A DNA stretch of 64,000 nucleotides from Nocardioides sp. SYSU D00038 (GCF_016924665.1 NZ_JAFFJT010000018.1:26229-90228), one strand, 5' to 3'. Positions 1 to 9,800 are shown, counted from the stretch's first letter. Program-made: numbers and translations. The notes: a model not told the origin generated them from the sequence alone.

Positions 1-45
1 CAGGTCGGCGGCCTCGTCGGTGGGCAGCACGCGGCGGGCGGGCAT
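1..45 (-). CDS. N-terminal fragment, possibly an acyl-CoA dehydrogenase (runs off the window)
   Basis: Only the first 15 codons are inside the window. The translation begins MPARRVLPTDEAADL after an ATG at 45, preceded on the minus strand by a GAGGAG ribosome binding site at a normal distance. The motif LPTDEAADL near the N-terminus resembles the start of actinobacterial acyl-CoA dehydrogenases, and a divergent TetR gene is a common neighbour of such genes. The family call is an inference from a very short segment; the start codon itself is well supported. Confidence 0.4.
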   Translation of the reverse strand, partial: MPARRVLPTDEAADL

Positions 46-127
46 TCGGGCTCCTCGGTGGCTCGTCAGCGGTACTCAGGTACGTCTCACGGTACTGGCG
101 TCGGCCGGCGCCCACTAGGGTGCGGGG
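46..127. promoter_or_regulatory. Divergent promoter region with GTAC-N4-GTAC repeats
   Basis: This 82-bp gap separates the leftward fragment from the rightward TetR gene. It holds three GTAC boxes, two of them as GTAC-N4-GTAC (72-83), a plausible TetR half-site arrangement. A TAGGGT hexamer at 116-121 ends exactly 6 nt before the GTG of the TetR gene, which fits a -10 box of a leaderless transcript. No operator was demonstrated; this is a positional inference. Confidence 0.3.
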
Positions 128-718
128 GTGCCGCGGACAGCCGACAGGACCACCCGACGCCAGGACGAGCTCCTCGACCAGCTGGTCGAGCTCTACCTCG
201 CGGAGGGCTTCCTGCGCTTCGGGGTCGGCGACCTGGCCGCCCGGCTGCGCTGCTCGCGCAGCACGCTCTACCTGGTGGCGGCCAGCAAGGAGCAGCTGGT
301 GGTGGCGGCGACCCGGCGGTTCTTCCGGCGGGCCGCGGAGCGGATCGAGGCCGAGGTGCAGGCCGAGCCCGACGCCGGGCGACGGCTCGAGGTCTACCTC
401 CGCGCGGTCGCCCGCGAGCTGGGCCCCGCGGGCGAGCGGTTCTACGCCGACCTGGCGGCGTTCGCGCCGGCCGCGGAGCTCTACGCCGAGAACACCCGGC
501 ACGCCGCCCGCCGAGCCCAGGACCTGGTGGCCGAGGGCGTGGCCGACGGCTCGCTGCGCGACGTCGACCCGGCGTTCGTGGGCGCCGCCGTGGCCCAGCT
601 GATGCGGGCCATCCAGGCCGGCGCGATCGCCGACCTGACCGGGCTCGACGACGCCCGCGCCTACGAGGCGCTCGCCGACCTGCTGGTGCACGGCCTGCGT
701 CGCCCCGGAGCCCGGTGA
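128..718 (+). CDS. TetR/AcrR family transcriptional regulator
   Basis: The 196-residue protein has the usual TetR size. An N-terminal helix-turn-helix occupies about residues 12-58, with VGDLAARLRCSRSTLYLVAASKEQL as HTH plus the start of helix 4; the remainder is the all-helical ligand-binding and dimer domain. It is transcribed away from the leftward gene at 1-45, so it probably represses that gene and itself. The GTG start at 128 has no clear ribosome binding site but lies 6 nt after a TAGGGT box, suggesting a leaderless mRNA. Family assignment is firm; the ligand and target are unknown. Confidence 0.85.
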   Translation: MPRTADRTTRRQDELLDQLVELYLAEGFLRFGVGDLAARLRCSRSTLYLVAASKEQLVVAATRRFFRRAAERIEAEVQAEPDAGRRLEVYLRAVARELGPAGERFYADLAAFAPAAELYAENTRHAARRAQDLVAEGVADGSLRDVDPAFVGAAVAQLMRAIQAGAIADLTGLDDARAYEALADLLVHGLRRPGAR

Positions 719-831
719 GTCCGGGCGTGGACCTCGGTCGGCGCCGTCCGCGTGCAGTGACTACGGTTCTGGTGGTGGCCGGACCGGACCGGTGCGGCCG
801 CGGCACGGCGAGATGAGGATGGTGGCCTGAC

Positions 832-2250
832 GTGGCCGAGTCGGCGTCCCGGGAGCTGGTGCTCCCGTCGTTGCGGTTGGACCTGCCCCCACGACCCTCC
901 AAGGAGCAGGTCCAGGCCCTGGCCGAGCAGCACCCCGACGAGTGGGCGACGTCGCCGCGGGCGTGGGTCACCCAGCAGGTGACCCGGCTCGCCGTGGCGG
1001 AGCTGCTGCGGGCCCGCCTGCTGCAGACCGGGCCGGGCCGCGACCAGCACCCGATCCCTCCCGACCCCGAGCAGGTCACGCTCGCCCAGCTCGCCACCCT
1101 GTTCCGCCCCCACGTCCGACTCACCGACCAGGCCTTCGAGCTCGCTCTCGTCGAGGCCGCGAACGCCGGGGTGCCCGCCGCGGTCGAGCCCTTGCGCGAG
1201 GGGTTGCGCCGCGTCGGCGTCACCGGGCGCGAGCCGCTGCGGGTGGTCGCGCTCGGGCTCGACAAGCTGCCGCCCCGGGCGGCGCCGTCGTTCTGGGGCG
1301 CCGTGCGGACCTCGCCGGCGGTCACCGCGGTGGTCGACGCCCTCGCCGGTGGCCGCGCGGCCGACCTCAGCGGGCTCGACCGGAGCCAGCTCGGCCGCGC
1401 CGACCTGCTCGTCGTCGGTGGCGGCCGGATCACCCCGGTGGCCCTCGCCGCCCGGTCCCAGGAGCAGGGGTCGTCCTGGCTCACGGTCCCGCTCTCGGTG
1501 GGCCGTGACACCGGCCGGTCGGGCGGCCGGCCCGGGCGGGCCGAGCCGCGACCCGGCACCGTGGAGGTAGGCCTGCGCGGCGGCGCCTGGACCGAGGTCT
1601 TCGAGGCCGCCCTCGACGCCGTCGGCTCCGCGATGCGCCAGATCGACCAGGGCGGCCAGCCCCGAGGTCGCACCAGCGAGCTGGCCGAGGCGCTCGCCGC
1701 CCGGCTGGTCGCCGCCCGCGACCGCACCGTCGCCGACGTCTGCTCCTCGCTGCGCGCGGTCGGCGAGCTCGCGACCGGGATGTTCGACCACCAGGTCGGC
1801 ACCACCCCGGTCCCCGTCGCCGTGCCGGTCGTCGACGACGACCTGTTCGTGCAGCTCTGGCTGCCGACCTCGAGCCTGGCCGGACCACTCGTCACCGGCA
1901 GCGCCGACCTGTTCCTCGGCGGCGCGCCGACCTACCGCGGCCAGGCCGGCCGTCCCTCGGGTGGGCAGGCGGGTCAGCGGCCGGGCCGGAAGTCCGGGCC
2001 GGGCCAGGGCCGGAAGCGGCCCGGGGGTCCGGACCAGTCGTCCGCCGACCAGCCCGCGGGTCGCGCCGACGAACCGCGCTCGGGCCGCAGCGGACGGCGC
2101 CGCCCGTCGCGCAAGCCACGCCCGGACGGCGGTGCGGGCGAGGCCGCCGGCACGACGTCGGAGTCGCCCGGTCCGCATGCCGCCGGTTCTTCCGGTGCCG
2201 AGGAGGCCGTGCGCCCGGTGGAGCCGCAGGGGGAGAGCGTCGACGAGTGA
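832..2250 (+). CDS. Conserved-looking hypothetical protein with a disordered basic tail
   Basis: This 472-residue protein is not recognised. Residues 1 to about 365 look folded, with alternating helices and a VDDDLFVQLWLP stretch near 345; no catalytic motif, signal peptide or membrane segment is visible. From about residue 370 to the end it is low-complexity, rich in Gly, Pro, Arg, Ser and Gln, first strongly basic (RSGRSGRRRPSRKPRP) and then acidic, so probably disordered and possibly nucleic-acid binding. The chosen GTG start follows the tiny in-frame string ATG...TGA at 813-830, which may be chance. It is convergent with the next gene. Function is unknown. Confidence 0.7.
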   Translation: MAESASRELVLPSLRLDLPPRPSKEQVQALAEQHPDEWATSPRAWVTQQVTRLAVAELLRARLLQTGPGRDQHPIPPDPEQVTLAQLATLFRPHVRLTDQAFELALVEAANAGVPAAVEPLREGLRRVGVTGREPLRVVALGLDKLPPRAAPSFWGAVRTSPAVTAVVDALAGGRAADLSGLDRSQLGRADLLVVGGGRITPVALAARSQEQGSSWLTVPLSVGRDTGRSGGRPGRAEPRPGTVEVGLRGGAWTEVFEAALDAVGSAMRQIDQGGQPRGRTSELAEALAARLVAARDRTVADVCSSLRAVGELATGMFDHQVGTTPVPVAVPVVDDDLFVQLWLPTSSLAGPLVTGSADLFLGGAPTYRGQAGRPSGGQAGQRPGRKSGPGQGRKRPGGPDQSSADQPAGRADEPRSGRSGRRRPSRKPRPDGGAGEAAGTTSESPGPHAAGSSGAEEAVRPVEPQGESVDE

Positions 2251-2252
2251 GG

Positions 2253-2273
2253 GATCCCGGTCGTGCCGGGGTC
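2253..2273. terminator. Hairpin between convergent genes
   Basis: GATCCCGG and CCGGGGTC (one G-U pair) form an 8-bp stem with a 5-nt loop in the 21-bp gap between the convergent genes ending at 2250 and 2272. There is no U-tract on either strand. A bidirectional terminator is the simplest reading. Confidence 0.5.
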
Positions 2274-3546
2274 AGGTCGAGGACCCAGCGGCGTCGCTCG
2301 ACACCGACCGTCGCCCCGCCACCCGCATCAGGTCGATCCACCGGTCCCACTTGGAGGCCTTGAGCCCCCACGTGCCGTCGGCGTTGATCTCGGTGTCGAA
2401 GTAGGAGATGAACGACCCGCCGTGCCGCGACACGGCGGCCGTCAGGTCGGCGAAGAAGGTCCGGCCCCGGGGGTCGGCCCAGCCCTGGTCGGTGATGCCG
2501 GTCTCGGTCAGCCCCCACGGCACGCCGACCGAGGCGGCGAACCGTTCGATCTGCGGCCAGAACACGCCGAGGTCGGTCCACGTCGACGACGCCTTCATGC
2601 CGAGGGTCTGGTAGACGTCGAAGCCCATCCAGTCGACCGGGGCGCCGTGCGGCCACATCCGGGCCGGGGCGAACACGGGGTCCTTGGCCACGAACTGAGG
2701 CCAGCCGGTCATGATCACGCCGAACCGGATGTTGTCGCGGTCGAAGAACGGCGCCAGCCGCTGCTGCATCCGGGTCCAGTCCAGGATGTCCGGCTGGTCG
2801 CGCTCGGGCTCGTGGTGCAGCGCGATCCACACCTCGCCCGGCACCGCGTCCATCCGGTCGGCGAGGTCGCGCGCCCAGGCGTCGCCGGCGCCGGCCGCCA
2901 TCTCGGCCCAGGTGCGCGGCAGCTTGAACGACGCCACGCTGGTGCGGCCCGCGGCCACGTCGGCCCGGGCGGTGCTCACCGCCCGCTCGACCTGGTCGGC
3001 ACGCCAGAAGACCCGCCGCAGGTGCAGCCCGGTGCCGGCGGCCCGCTCGTGGGGCGCGGGCTCCTGGTTCGAGCCGTACGCGACGCCGAGCAGCAGCCCG
3101 TCGGGCAGCGGCGGCGGCTGGTGGTGGTCGGGCGGCGGCAGGACCGGCACCGGCGGCGCCACCCGGTAGGCGTGCACGCGCGACCGGGCGACCCGGAGGT
3201 GGCGGGTGGGGACGACGCGCACCCGGTAGCGGGTGGTGCCGGCGCGGCGGTGGTGCACCTGGAAGGCGACCCGGCCGCGCGCGACCTTCGAGACGACCGC
3301 GGTCCAGCGCCCGTGGCGACGCACCTGCAGGGTGACCCGGCGAGCCACGTGACGCGGCCGCACGGTCGCGACCACTCGAGTGGTCTCGCCGACCTCCGCC
3401 CGGGGGTCGCCCCAGGCGACCCGCACCTCGCTGGCGGCCTTGCGGGCCGGTTGCGCACCGGCCGGGGCGACGACGGGAAGGGCGGGCAGCCCCAGCGCCA
3501 GCACGCCGAGAGCGAGCGGCAGCAGACGGCCCCGGAAGCCCTTCAT
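2272..3546 (-). CDS. Secreted glycoside-hydrolase-like protein (GH26/beta-mannanase-like fold)
   Basis: The 424-residue precursor begins MKGFRGRLLPLALGVL, a signal peptide with likely cleavage near residue 31. A beta-rich segment (about 40-130) with many Arg and Val resembles an Ig-like or SH3-like domain. A proline-rich linker (131-150) then leads to a TIM-barrel-like catalytic region. HHEPE (Glu246) and LTETG (Glu348) sit on predicted strands about 100 residues apart, as expected for the acid/base and nucleophile of GH26-type enzymes. The ATG at 3546 was chosen because upstream codons would add a non-signal N-terminus. Substrate is not predictable; exported polysaccharide hydrolysis is inferred. 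Confidence 0.7.
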   Translation of the reverse strand: MKGFRGRLLPLALGVLALGLPALPVVAPAGAQPARKAASEVRVAWGDPRAEVGETTRVVATVRPRHVARRVTLQVRRHGRWTAVVSKVARGRVAFQVHHRRAGTTRYRVRVVPTRHLRVARSRVHAYRVAPPVPVLPPPDHHQPPPLPDGLLLGVAYGSNQEPAPHERAAGTGLHLRRVFWRADQVERAVSTARADVAAGRTSVASFKLPRTWAEMAAGAGDAWARDLADRMDAVPGEVWIALHHEPERDQPDILDWTRMQQRLAPFFDRDNIRFGVIMTGWPQFVAKDPVFAPARMWPHGAPVDWMGFDVYQTLGMKASSTWTDLGVFWPQIERFAASVGVPWGLTETGITDQGWADPRGRTFFADLTAAVSRHGGSFISYFDTEINADGTWGLKASKWDRWIDLMRVAGRRSVSSDAAGSST

Positions 3547-3670
3547 CCCGTCACTGTGCGACAGCGACGCCCCGCTGTCCGGGGAATCGTGAAAAAACCC
3601 TGGGGGGTATGTGCCGGTCGGGGACTCCCGCCCCTGCGCGGCCGGGACGCGCCTCTGCCAGGCTGACGGC

Positions 3671-3991
3671 ATGAGCGATCCTGCCGCCGCCCGGTCCGCA
3701 CCCGTCCTCGAGCACGCCCTGCTCCAGGTCCGGCCCGGGCGGGAAGACGAGTTCGCCGCCGCCTTCGCGCAGGCGCGCGAGCTGATCGCGGCGTCCGAAG
3801 GATTCCTGTTCGTGGAGGTTCGACGCTGCCTCGAGCAGCCCTCGCTGTTCCTGCTGCTGGTGGGGTGGACCTCGGTCGAGGCCCACGAGCAGGGCTTCCG
3901 CGGCTCGGAGCGCTACGAGGAGTGGCGCCGGCTGCTGCACCACTTCTACGACCCGTTCCCGGTCGTGCAGCACTTCGCGCCGGTGATCTGA
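3671..3991 (+). CDS. Antibiotic biosynthesis monooxygenase (ABM)-domain protein
   Basis: This 106-residue single-domain protein matches the small dimeric ABM ferredoxin-like fold: ALLQVRPGREDEFAAAF at the first strand and helix, FLFVEVRRCLEQP in the middle, and LVGWTSVEAHEQGFRGS followed by a helix with LLHHFYDPFPVVQHF. Such proteins include cofactor-free monooxygenases, haem-degrading enzymes and stress proteins of unknown activity, so no reaction is claimed. The start at 3671 lies 6 nt after CAGGCT, consistent with a leaderless transcript. It is divergent from the secreted GH26-like gene, 124 bp away. Confidence 0.75.
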   Translation: MSDPAAARSAPVLEHALLQVRPGREDEFAAAFAQARELIAASEGFLFVEVRRCLEQPSLFLLLVGWTSVEAHEQGFRGSERYEEWRRLLHHFYDPFPVVQHFAPVI

Positions 3992-4000
3992 CCGCCGGAG

Positions 4001-4041
4001 CGGGGACGTCAGGGCCACGGTCTCCGAGCGCGGCGTCCCTG
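4001..4041. terminator. Hairpin downstream of the ABM gene
   Basis: GGGACG at 4003-4008 pairs with CGTCCC at 4034-4039, extended by a G-U and a C-G pair, around a 25-nt loop. It lies within the 248-bp convergent gap (3992-4239) after the ABM gene and before the leftward YihY gene. Termination is inferred from position; there is no U-tract. Confidence 0.4.
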
Positions 4042-4085
4042 TTCTGACCCCCACTGCCCTCGGTCGAACAAGGACGCCGCCTCGA

Positions 4086-4103
4086 CCCGGCACGCGTGCC
4101 GGG
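4086..4103. repeat. 18-bp perfect palindrome in a convergent gap
   Basis: CCCGGCACGCGTGCCGGG is completely self-complementary. It sits in the same convergent gap as the hairpin at 4001, 136 bp past the stop of the leftward YihY gene, so it may be a second terminator for that gene or a protein-binding site. Nothing else is seen in the rest of this gap. Confidence 0.5.
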
Positions 4104-4239
4104 AGCGAGACCGAGGCCTAGGGAGGGACTCGGTGCGCACAGTGTGACACCGCGTGACGGCTTTCGGGAGGGGGGTCGGGCCGCGAACCCGACCGGTCCG
4201 GTCCAGCGCTCCGTCCCGGCCGGCGACGGGCCGACGGCG

Positions 4240-5316
4240 TCAGTCGCCGTCCGGCGCGTCGGCGTCGCCCCCGCGGGTGGTGCGCAGCCGCCGTCCGCGC
4301 TCGACGTCCTCGCGCTCCTTGGCCTCGGCCTTGTCGACCCCGCGGGTGTCGCGCAGCGGGAGCTGGATGTCCTCCTCGGCCGGCAGGCCCGCCTGGAGCT
4401 CGCGGCCGCGCTCCAGCTCGGCGTCGAGCTCGGCTCCGAACAGCAGCGCCAGGTTGGTGATCCAGAGCCACAGCAGGAAGACCACGACGCCGGCCAGCGA
4501 CCCGTAGGTGCGGTTGTAGCTGGCGAAGTTGGCGACGTAGAAGCCGAACGCCGCCGACGCGAGCACCCACACGACGATCGCGACCACCGCGCCGATGCTG
4601 ATCCACCGGAACCGGGGCTGCACCACGTTGGGCGTCGCGTAGTAGAGCAACGCGACGATGACGACCACGACCGCGAGCAGCACCGGCCACTTGGCGATGC
4701 TCCACACCGTCACCGCGGTCGACCCCAGGCCCACCGCGTCGCCGACGGCCTCGGCGGCCCTGCCGGTGAGCACCAGCCCCAGCGCGACCACCGCGACGAG
4801 CACCACGGTGACGAGGGTGACGAGCAGCATCACCGGGCGCAGCTTCCAGATCGGGCGTCCCTCGCGCACCTCGTAGACGCGGTTCATGCCGCGCCCGAAC
4901 GCATTCACGTAGCCGGAGGCCGCCCAGAGCGCGGAGGCCAGGCCGAGCACCAGCGCGAGCCCGGCGCCGGGTGCCCGGCTGAGCTCCACCAGCGTCGGCT
5001 CGAGGGTGGTGGCCGCGGAGCCCGCGCCCACGTCGCGCAGCACCTGCAGCAGGGTCTCGACCGTCTCCTCGCCCTGGCCGACCAGCCCGACGAGCGAGAG
5101 CAGGGCCAAGGCTCCCGGGAACAGCGCCAGCACGGCGTAGTAGGTCAGCGCGGCCGCCAGGTCGGTGCACTGGTCGGCCGAGAACTCGCGCACGGTCTTG
5201 CGCAGCACGTAGGTCCACGACGGCCGGGTCAGGTCGGTGGGGGCGTCCGGCTTGCCCTCCGCCTCGGGGTGGGGCCGGTCGCCGTTGCCGGTGGCGGTGT
5301 CGCCGCGCGCTGCCAT
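4240..5316 (-). CDS. YihY/virulence factor BrkB family integral membrane protein
   Basis: The 358-residue protein shows the family pattern. An amphipathic N-terminal segment (REFSADQCTDLAAALTYYAVLALFPGALALLSLVG, about 51-85) leads into the first membrane helix, GYVNAFGRGMNRVYEVREGRP sits in a loop (about residues 137-157), and about six membrane helices follow. The last about 75 residues are charged and cytoplasmic. BrkB-like proteins were once called ribonuclease BN; their function is unsettled. The ATG at 5316 follows a strong GGAGGAGAG ribosome binding site. It lies 60 bp downstream of a co-directional gene and could be read with it. Confidence 0.85.
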   Translation of the reverse strand: MAARGDTATGNGDRPHPEAEGKPDAPTDLTRPSWTYVLRKTVREFSADQCTDLAAALTYYAVLALFPGALALLSLVGLVGQGEETVETLLQVLRDVGAGSAATTLEPTLVELSRAPGAGLALVLGLASALWAASGYVNAFGRGMNRVYEVREGRPIWKLRPVMLLVTLVTVVLVAVVALGLVLTGRAAEAVGDAVGLGSTAVTVWSIAKWPVLLAVVVVIVALLYYATPNVVQPRFRWISIGAVVAIVVWVLASAAFGFYVANFASYNRTYGSLAGVVVFLLWLWITNLALLFGAELDAELERGRELQAGLPAEEDIQLPLRDTRGVDKAEAKEREDVERGRRLRTTRGGDADAPDGD

Positions 5317-5376
5317 CGCTCTCCTCCAGGGACGTGGGTAGACCCTGTGCCCGAGTCGGCCCTGGGCAACCGCCGG

Positions 5377-5964
5377 TCAGTCGGCCGGTGGCCGCCCGAA
5401 GTCCACCGCCGCGCGGACGGCAGCCGGCACCCGCTCGGCGAGCGCCGGGTCGGGCGCGGCGCCGAGGGCGTCGTTGACGGCGGAGAAGGCCATCCGCAGC
5501 GCGACGTGCACGGTCATCGCCAGCACCTCCGCTTCGCTCCAGCCGGCGGTGCGCAGCGCCTCGACGTCGGAGGCAGTGGTGGCGTTGGGGTCGGTGGCGA
5601 CCAGCCGCGCCCACGTCACCAGCGCCCGCTCGCGGTCGTCGAGCTGCGGGTCCTCCCCGCGCAGCACCGCGGCCGCGGTCGCCTCGTCCGCGACCGCGGC
5701 GAGCTTCGCGCCCCACGCGAGCGCGCAGTAGGAGTCGCGGCGGGTGGCGGCCGCCGCGACGGTGAGCAGCGCGCGCTCCCGGAGGCTCAGGCGCACCGGC
5801 TCGTTGACCACCCCGAGCAGGTCGAAGAGGCCGGTCATCGCGGCGGGGTGGTGCGCCCACAGCCGGGTCCCGTTCATCACGTAGCCCAGCTCGTCGAGGT
5901 CCTCCTCGACCAGCCGCCTGGCCCCGTCGCTGTCGGGAGCGGGCCCGAGGAAGCTCGCGCTCAC
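5377..5964 (-). CDS. Carboxymuconolactone decarboxylase / AhpD-like protein
   Basis: The 195-residue protein has the helical CMD fold signature: LSLRERALLTVAAAATRRDSYCALAWG with a cysteine in the Y-C-A-L position, then DDRERALVTWARLVATDP and an AEVLAMTVHVALRMAFSAVNDAL helix. AhpD itself uses a CxxC pair; only one cysteine is seen here, so peroxidase activity is unlikely. The GTG start overlaps the stop of the upstream methyltransferase by 4 bp (GTGA), so the two are translationally coupled. The pairing suggests a small modification or detoxification unit, but no substrate is evident. Confidence 0.75.
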   Translation of the reverse strand: MSASFLGPAPDSDGARRLVEEDLDELGYVMNGTRLWAHHPAAMTGLFDLLGVVNEPVRLSLRERALLTVAAAATRRDSYCALAWGAKLAAVADEATAAAVLRGEDPQLDDRERALVTWARLVATDPNATTASDVEALRTAGWSEAEVLAMTVHVALRMAFSAVNDALGAAPDPALAERVPAAVRAAVDFGRPPAD

Positions 5965-6770
5965 CGGTCGCCGCCCGGGGCGCGAGCCAGCAGGCAGACG
6001 ACCTCGATCTCGGCGCGCAGCGGCAGCCCGTCGCGCACCCGGGCCGCCGCGACGTCGGTGGCCGAGCGCAGGAACGCCGCCTCGCCCACCGCCTCGATCG
6101 CCTCGTACGCCGGGCCCGTCGAGGCCAGCGTGCGGGCGTAGGTCGCGGGGTCGGGGAACTCCCAGGCGAACGGCACCACCACGCGTCGTACGTCGACGAA
6201 GCCGTGGCGGGCGAGCAGCGCCTCGCCGATGCCGGGCCGCCCCAGCGCGACCATCGCGGCCTGGTGGGCGACCTGCGGCTCCGCGGCGAGTCGGAACGGC
6301 GCCAGCGCCCACGCGCCGGGGGAGGCCTTGACGTGGCCCCAGACGGTGATCGCCACCCGTCCTCCGGGCACCAGCACCCGCCGGATCTCCGCCGGGGCCT
6401 CGGGCGTGGTGCCCCACACCCCGCGGAAGCTGGTCACCGCGTCGAACGACGCGTCCGGCCACGGCAGGGCGTGCATGTCGCCGACCCGGACGTCGGCACC
6501 GGGGCTGCGGTCGCGGGCGACCGCGACCAGCCGGGGGCTGGCGTCGATCCCGGCGCAGGTCGCGCCGCGCAGCGCGGCGAGCTCGAGGGCCAGGCCGGCA
6601 CCACAGGCGACGTCGAGCAGCCGGTCACCGTGGTCGAGCCCGAGCACGTGGTGCACCGCGACGTACTCGCGGCAGTTGCCGGGCTCGCTCAGGCTGGCGA
6701 ACTCGGCCGCCCGGCGGCCCCAGCCCGTGTCGACCCGGGTCCAGTCGGGGGGTGCGGTGGTGGTGGTCAT
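5961..6770 (-). CDS. Class I SAM-dependent methyltransferase
   Basis: This 269-residue protein has motif I as LLDVACGAGLALELAAL, an acidic residue after strand 2 (CAGIDAS), motif II/III as RVGDMHALPWPDASFDAVTSF, and the post-motif strand RVAITVWGHV. This is the ubiquinone/menaquinone-methyltransferase-like (methyltransf_11) type acting on small molecules. The ATG at 6770 is preceded by GAGAGGAACC, a good ribosome binding site, so upstream in-frame codons are not used. It is the first gene of a pair with the CMD-like gene. A 7-bp inverted repeat lies 55 bp upstream. The substrate is unknown. Confidence 0.85.
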   Translation of the reverse strand: MTTTTAPPDWTRVDTGWGRRAAEFASLSEPGNCREYVAVHHVLGLDHGDRLLDVACGAGLALELAALRGATCAGIDASPRLVAVARDRSPGADVRVGDMHALPWPDASFDAVTSFRGVWGTTPEAPAEIRRVLVPGGRVAITVWGHVKASPGAWALAPFRLAAEPQVAHQAAMVALGRPGIGEALLARHGFVDVRRVVVPFAWEFPDPATYARTLASTGPAYEAIEAVGEAAFLRSATDVAAARVRDGLPLRAEIEVVCLLARAPGGDR

Positions 6771-6824
6771 GGTTCCTCTCCTCGTGGGGTGGATCCATGA
6801 CAGCGCGACGCCCGGGTGCGGCGC

Positions 6825-6843
6825 ATCCGTGCAGCACACGGAT
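6825..6843. promoter_or_regulatory. Inverted repeat upstream of the methyltransferase gene
   Basis: ATCCGTG-CAGCA-CACGGAT is a perfect 7-bp inverted repeat with a 5-nt spacer. It lies 55 bp upstream of the methyltransferase ATG and 22 bp after the stop of the large regulator gene. It could be an operator for the methyltransferase pair or a terminator of the regulator gene; both are inference. Confidence 0.4.
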
Positions 6844-6864
6844 TTCCGCACGGTCTCCGGGCGG

Positions 6865-9800
6865 TCAGTGCACGTGCGCGGCCGCCACCCGGGCGGCGCC
6901 CTCGGCCAGCGCGGTGCGCCACCGGTCCAGTTCCTCGAGCAGCGGCGCCGGGGCCACCGAGCGGGCCCGGTCGTCGCCGACCAGCGCCTGGAGCCGGCCG
7001 AGCTCGACCGCGGCGGCGCGGTGGGCGCCGGCGGCCCAGTGGGCGGCGACCAGGTGGCCGCTGACCTCGCTGACCAGGTCGGGGTCGCCGACGCCGGCGG
7101 CGGCCTCGTGGGCCTGCTCCAGCAGCCCGATCCGGTCCGCGCTGGGCCGGTCGCGCGCCATCACCAGCCGCATCCGGGCCAGGCAGCGCAGGTCGCCGCT
7201 CGCCTCGAGGTCCGAGAGCGCCTCGGCCATCTCGTCCGCCTCGACCTCGGTGGCGGCCTCCTCGTAGAGGCCGCGCACCATCAGCGCGTGCGCCAGCTCG
7301 TGGGGGTTGCCGACCTCGCGGGCGTAGGCGATGCACAGGTCGATCCAGTCGCGCACCTCCTCGTCGCGCCGGCCGGCACGGACCGCGGTGGCGGCCATCA
7401 TGTAGCGCACGTTGTTGACGTGGGCGGTGTCGCCCGCCGCGGCGTAGCTGCCGAGCGAGGCGGTGAACGCCGCCAGCGACCGATCGGTGTCTACCGGGCG
7501 CAGCGCGATGCCCAGACCCTGCCGCACGCAGGCCAGGTGCCAGGTCGCGCCCTGCTCCTCGGCCAGCTCCTCGGCCCTGCCGAGCTCGGCGAGCGCGACC
7601 TCGGTGCGGCCCTGGTACGCCGCCGCCCAGCCGGCCAGCTGGTGGGCGGCCCGGCGCTCGTGCGGCTCCTCGGCCCGCTGGTGGGCCAGGTGGCCCAGCT
7701 CGGTGACCAGCTCGAGGTCGCTGAACGCGAGCCCCAGGCCGAGCTGCAGCAGCTGGTCGGGCGTGGCCACCGCCCGGACCCGCTCGTCGCGGGCCACCCG
7801 GGCCAGGGTCGCCAGGGTGGTGGCCTCGGGGCGGTACTGCTCCCCGAGCTCGGCCAGGCTCGCGGCGAGCAGGGCGGCGAGCGGTGGGTCGTGCTCGGCG
7901 GCCCACCGTGCCGCGGCCGCCGCGCCGGCGCCGAGTGCCGCGACGGCGCGGAAGGCCGCCGGGCTGTCGTCGGTGCGCGCGCGGGCCACCCGGGCCAGCA
8001 CCCGGTCGGTCATCAGCCGCGCGTGCCGGCGACGGGTCTCCGCGGCCTCCGGCTCCGGCGTGCGGGAGAGCGCGAAGGTGCGCAGCGCACCGAGCACCCG
8101 CAGCGCGCCGGCCGGCTCGTCGGGACCGGTGGCCAGCACCAGCGACCGGTCGACCAGCCGTAGCACGGTGCCGGCCGTGCCCTCGCCCGCCACCGCCTCG
8201 GCGACGGAGAGGTCGAAGGCGACCGGCAGCGCCGCCAGGCACGACAGCACCCGGCGCTCGTCGTCGTCGAGCACGTCCCAGGTCCAGGCGAACGCCGTCT
8301 CCAGCGTGCGGTGCCGGTCGACGGGCCGGGCGCGCTCGAGGGCCTCGAAGCCGTGCTCGAGCCGGGCCGCGAGGTCGTCGATCGGCAGGTGGGCGAGGCG
8401 GGCGGCCGCGAGCTCGACCGCCAGCGGCAGCCCGTCGAGCAACGAGCAGATCCGCTCCACGGCGGGGGTGGCGGCGGCGTCGACCTCGGCGCGGGCGGTG
8501 CGCGCGCGGTCCAGGAACAGCTCGACGGCCGCCGATCCCGGGCCCACGGGCAGCGGCGCCACCGGGTGCACGGCCTCACCCCGGCCGCCGACGGGCGAGC
8601 GCGAGGTCGTGAGCACGGTGAGCCGGGGCGCTCGCCGTACCAGGTCGGTGGCCAGCGCCGAGACCTCGTCGAGCACCAGGTCGCAGTCGTCGAGCACCAG
8701 CAGCGTCGGCTGGCCCGACAGGCCGGAGGCGCACGCGGCCACCAGGCTCTCGGGCCGCTCGACGGTGACGTCGAGGGCCGCCGCCACCGCGGCGGCGACC
8801 TCGCCGGGCTCGACCGCGTCGAGCCCGACGACCACCGGGGCGCGGTCCTGGGCGGTCGCGACCTCCATCGCCAGCCGCGACTTGCCCACGCCGGGGGGGC
8901 CGCAGACCGTCACCCAGCGCGAGACGTCGAGCAGCTCGCGGACGGTGCGCACGTCGTCTTCGCGGCCCACGAACGCGCCGCCCGGCGTCGGCACCGACCG
9001 CGCCTGCAGCGCGAGCGCGGCGTCGACCAGCTCGGCGCGGCTCGAGGCGTCGAGCTTGCGGCGCAGCGCCGCGACGTGGCTCTCGACCGTGCGCTGCGAG
9101 ACGTGGAACTCCGCGGCGATCTCGGCGTTCGTCAGCCGGCGCCCGATCGCGAGCAGGGTGGCGGTCTCGCGCCGGGTCAGCGCGTCCCACCCGGTGTCGT
9201 CGTCCTCGGGAGGCTGCGGCGTCGACACGACGGGGGCGGCCGGGAGGTCGAGGGAGGGGTCCTGGCGCAGCACCGCCGTCTCGAGCTCCTGCAGCTCGGC
9301 GCCGGGGTCGAGGCCCAGCTCGTCACCCAGCCGGGCGCGGGTGGTCGAGGCGACCGCGAGCGCGTCGGCCTGCCGACCGCTGCGGTAGAGCGCGAGCATC
9401 AGCTGGGCGGCGAACCGCTCCCGGAACGGGTGCTCCTCGACCAGCGTCTGCAGCACCGGGACAGCGTCGCGGTGACGGCCGCGGGCGAGCTGGACGTCGA
9501 GCCGTGTCTCGTGGGCGACCAGGCGCTTCTCGGCCCAGTCGGCGGTGGCCGCGACCGCGAACTCGGGGGCGAGCAGGTCTGCCAGCACGTCGCCGCGCCA
9601 CAGCGCGAGTGCCTGGTCGAGCAGCCCGGCGGCCTCGTCGAGGCGACCGGCGTCGGCGGCCGCCCGGCCCTCGCCGAGCAGCTGCTCGAACCGGGTGACG
9701 TCGACGTCGTTCGCGTCGACCTCGAGCACGTAGCCGCCCGACCGGGTCTCCAGCCGCGCCGGGGTGCCGGCCTCCTCGAGCAGCCGCCGTACCCGCACCA

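Noticed and set aside
813..830. Five-codon ATG...TGA string just before the gene at 832, considered as a leader peptide
   Set aside because: It has no attenuator-like hairpin or regulatory codons; likely chance.
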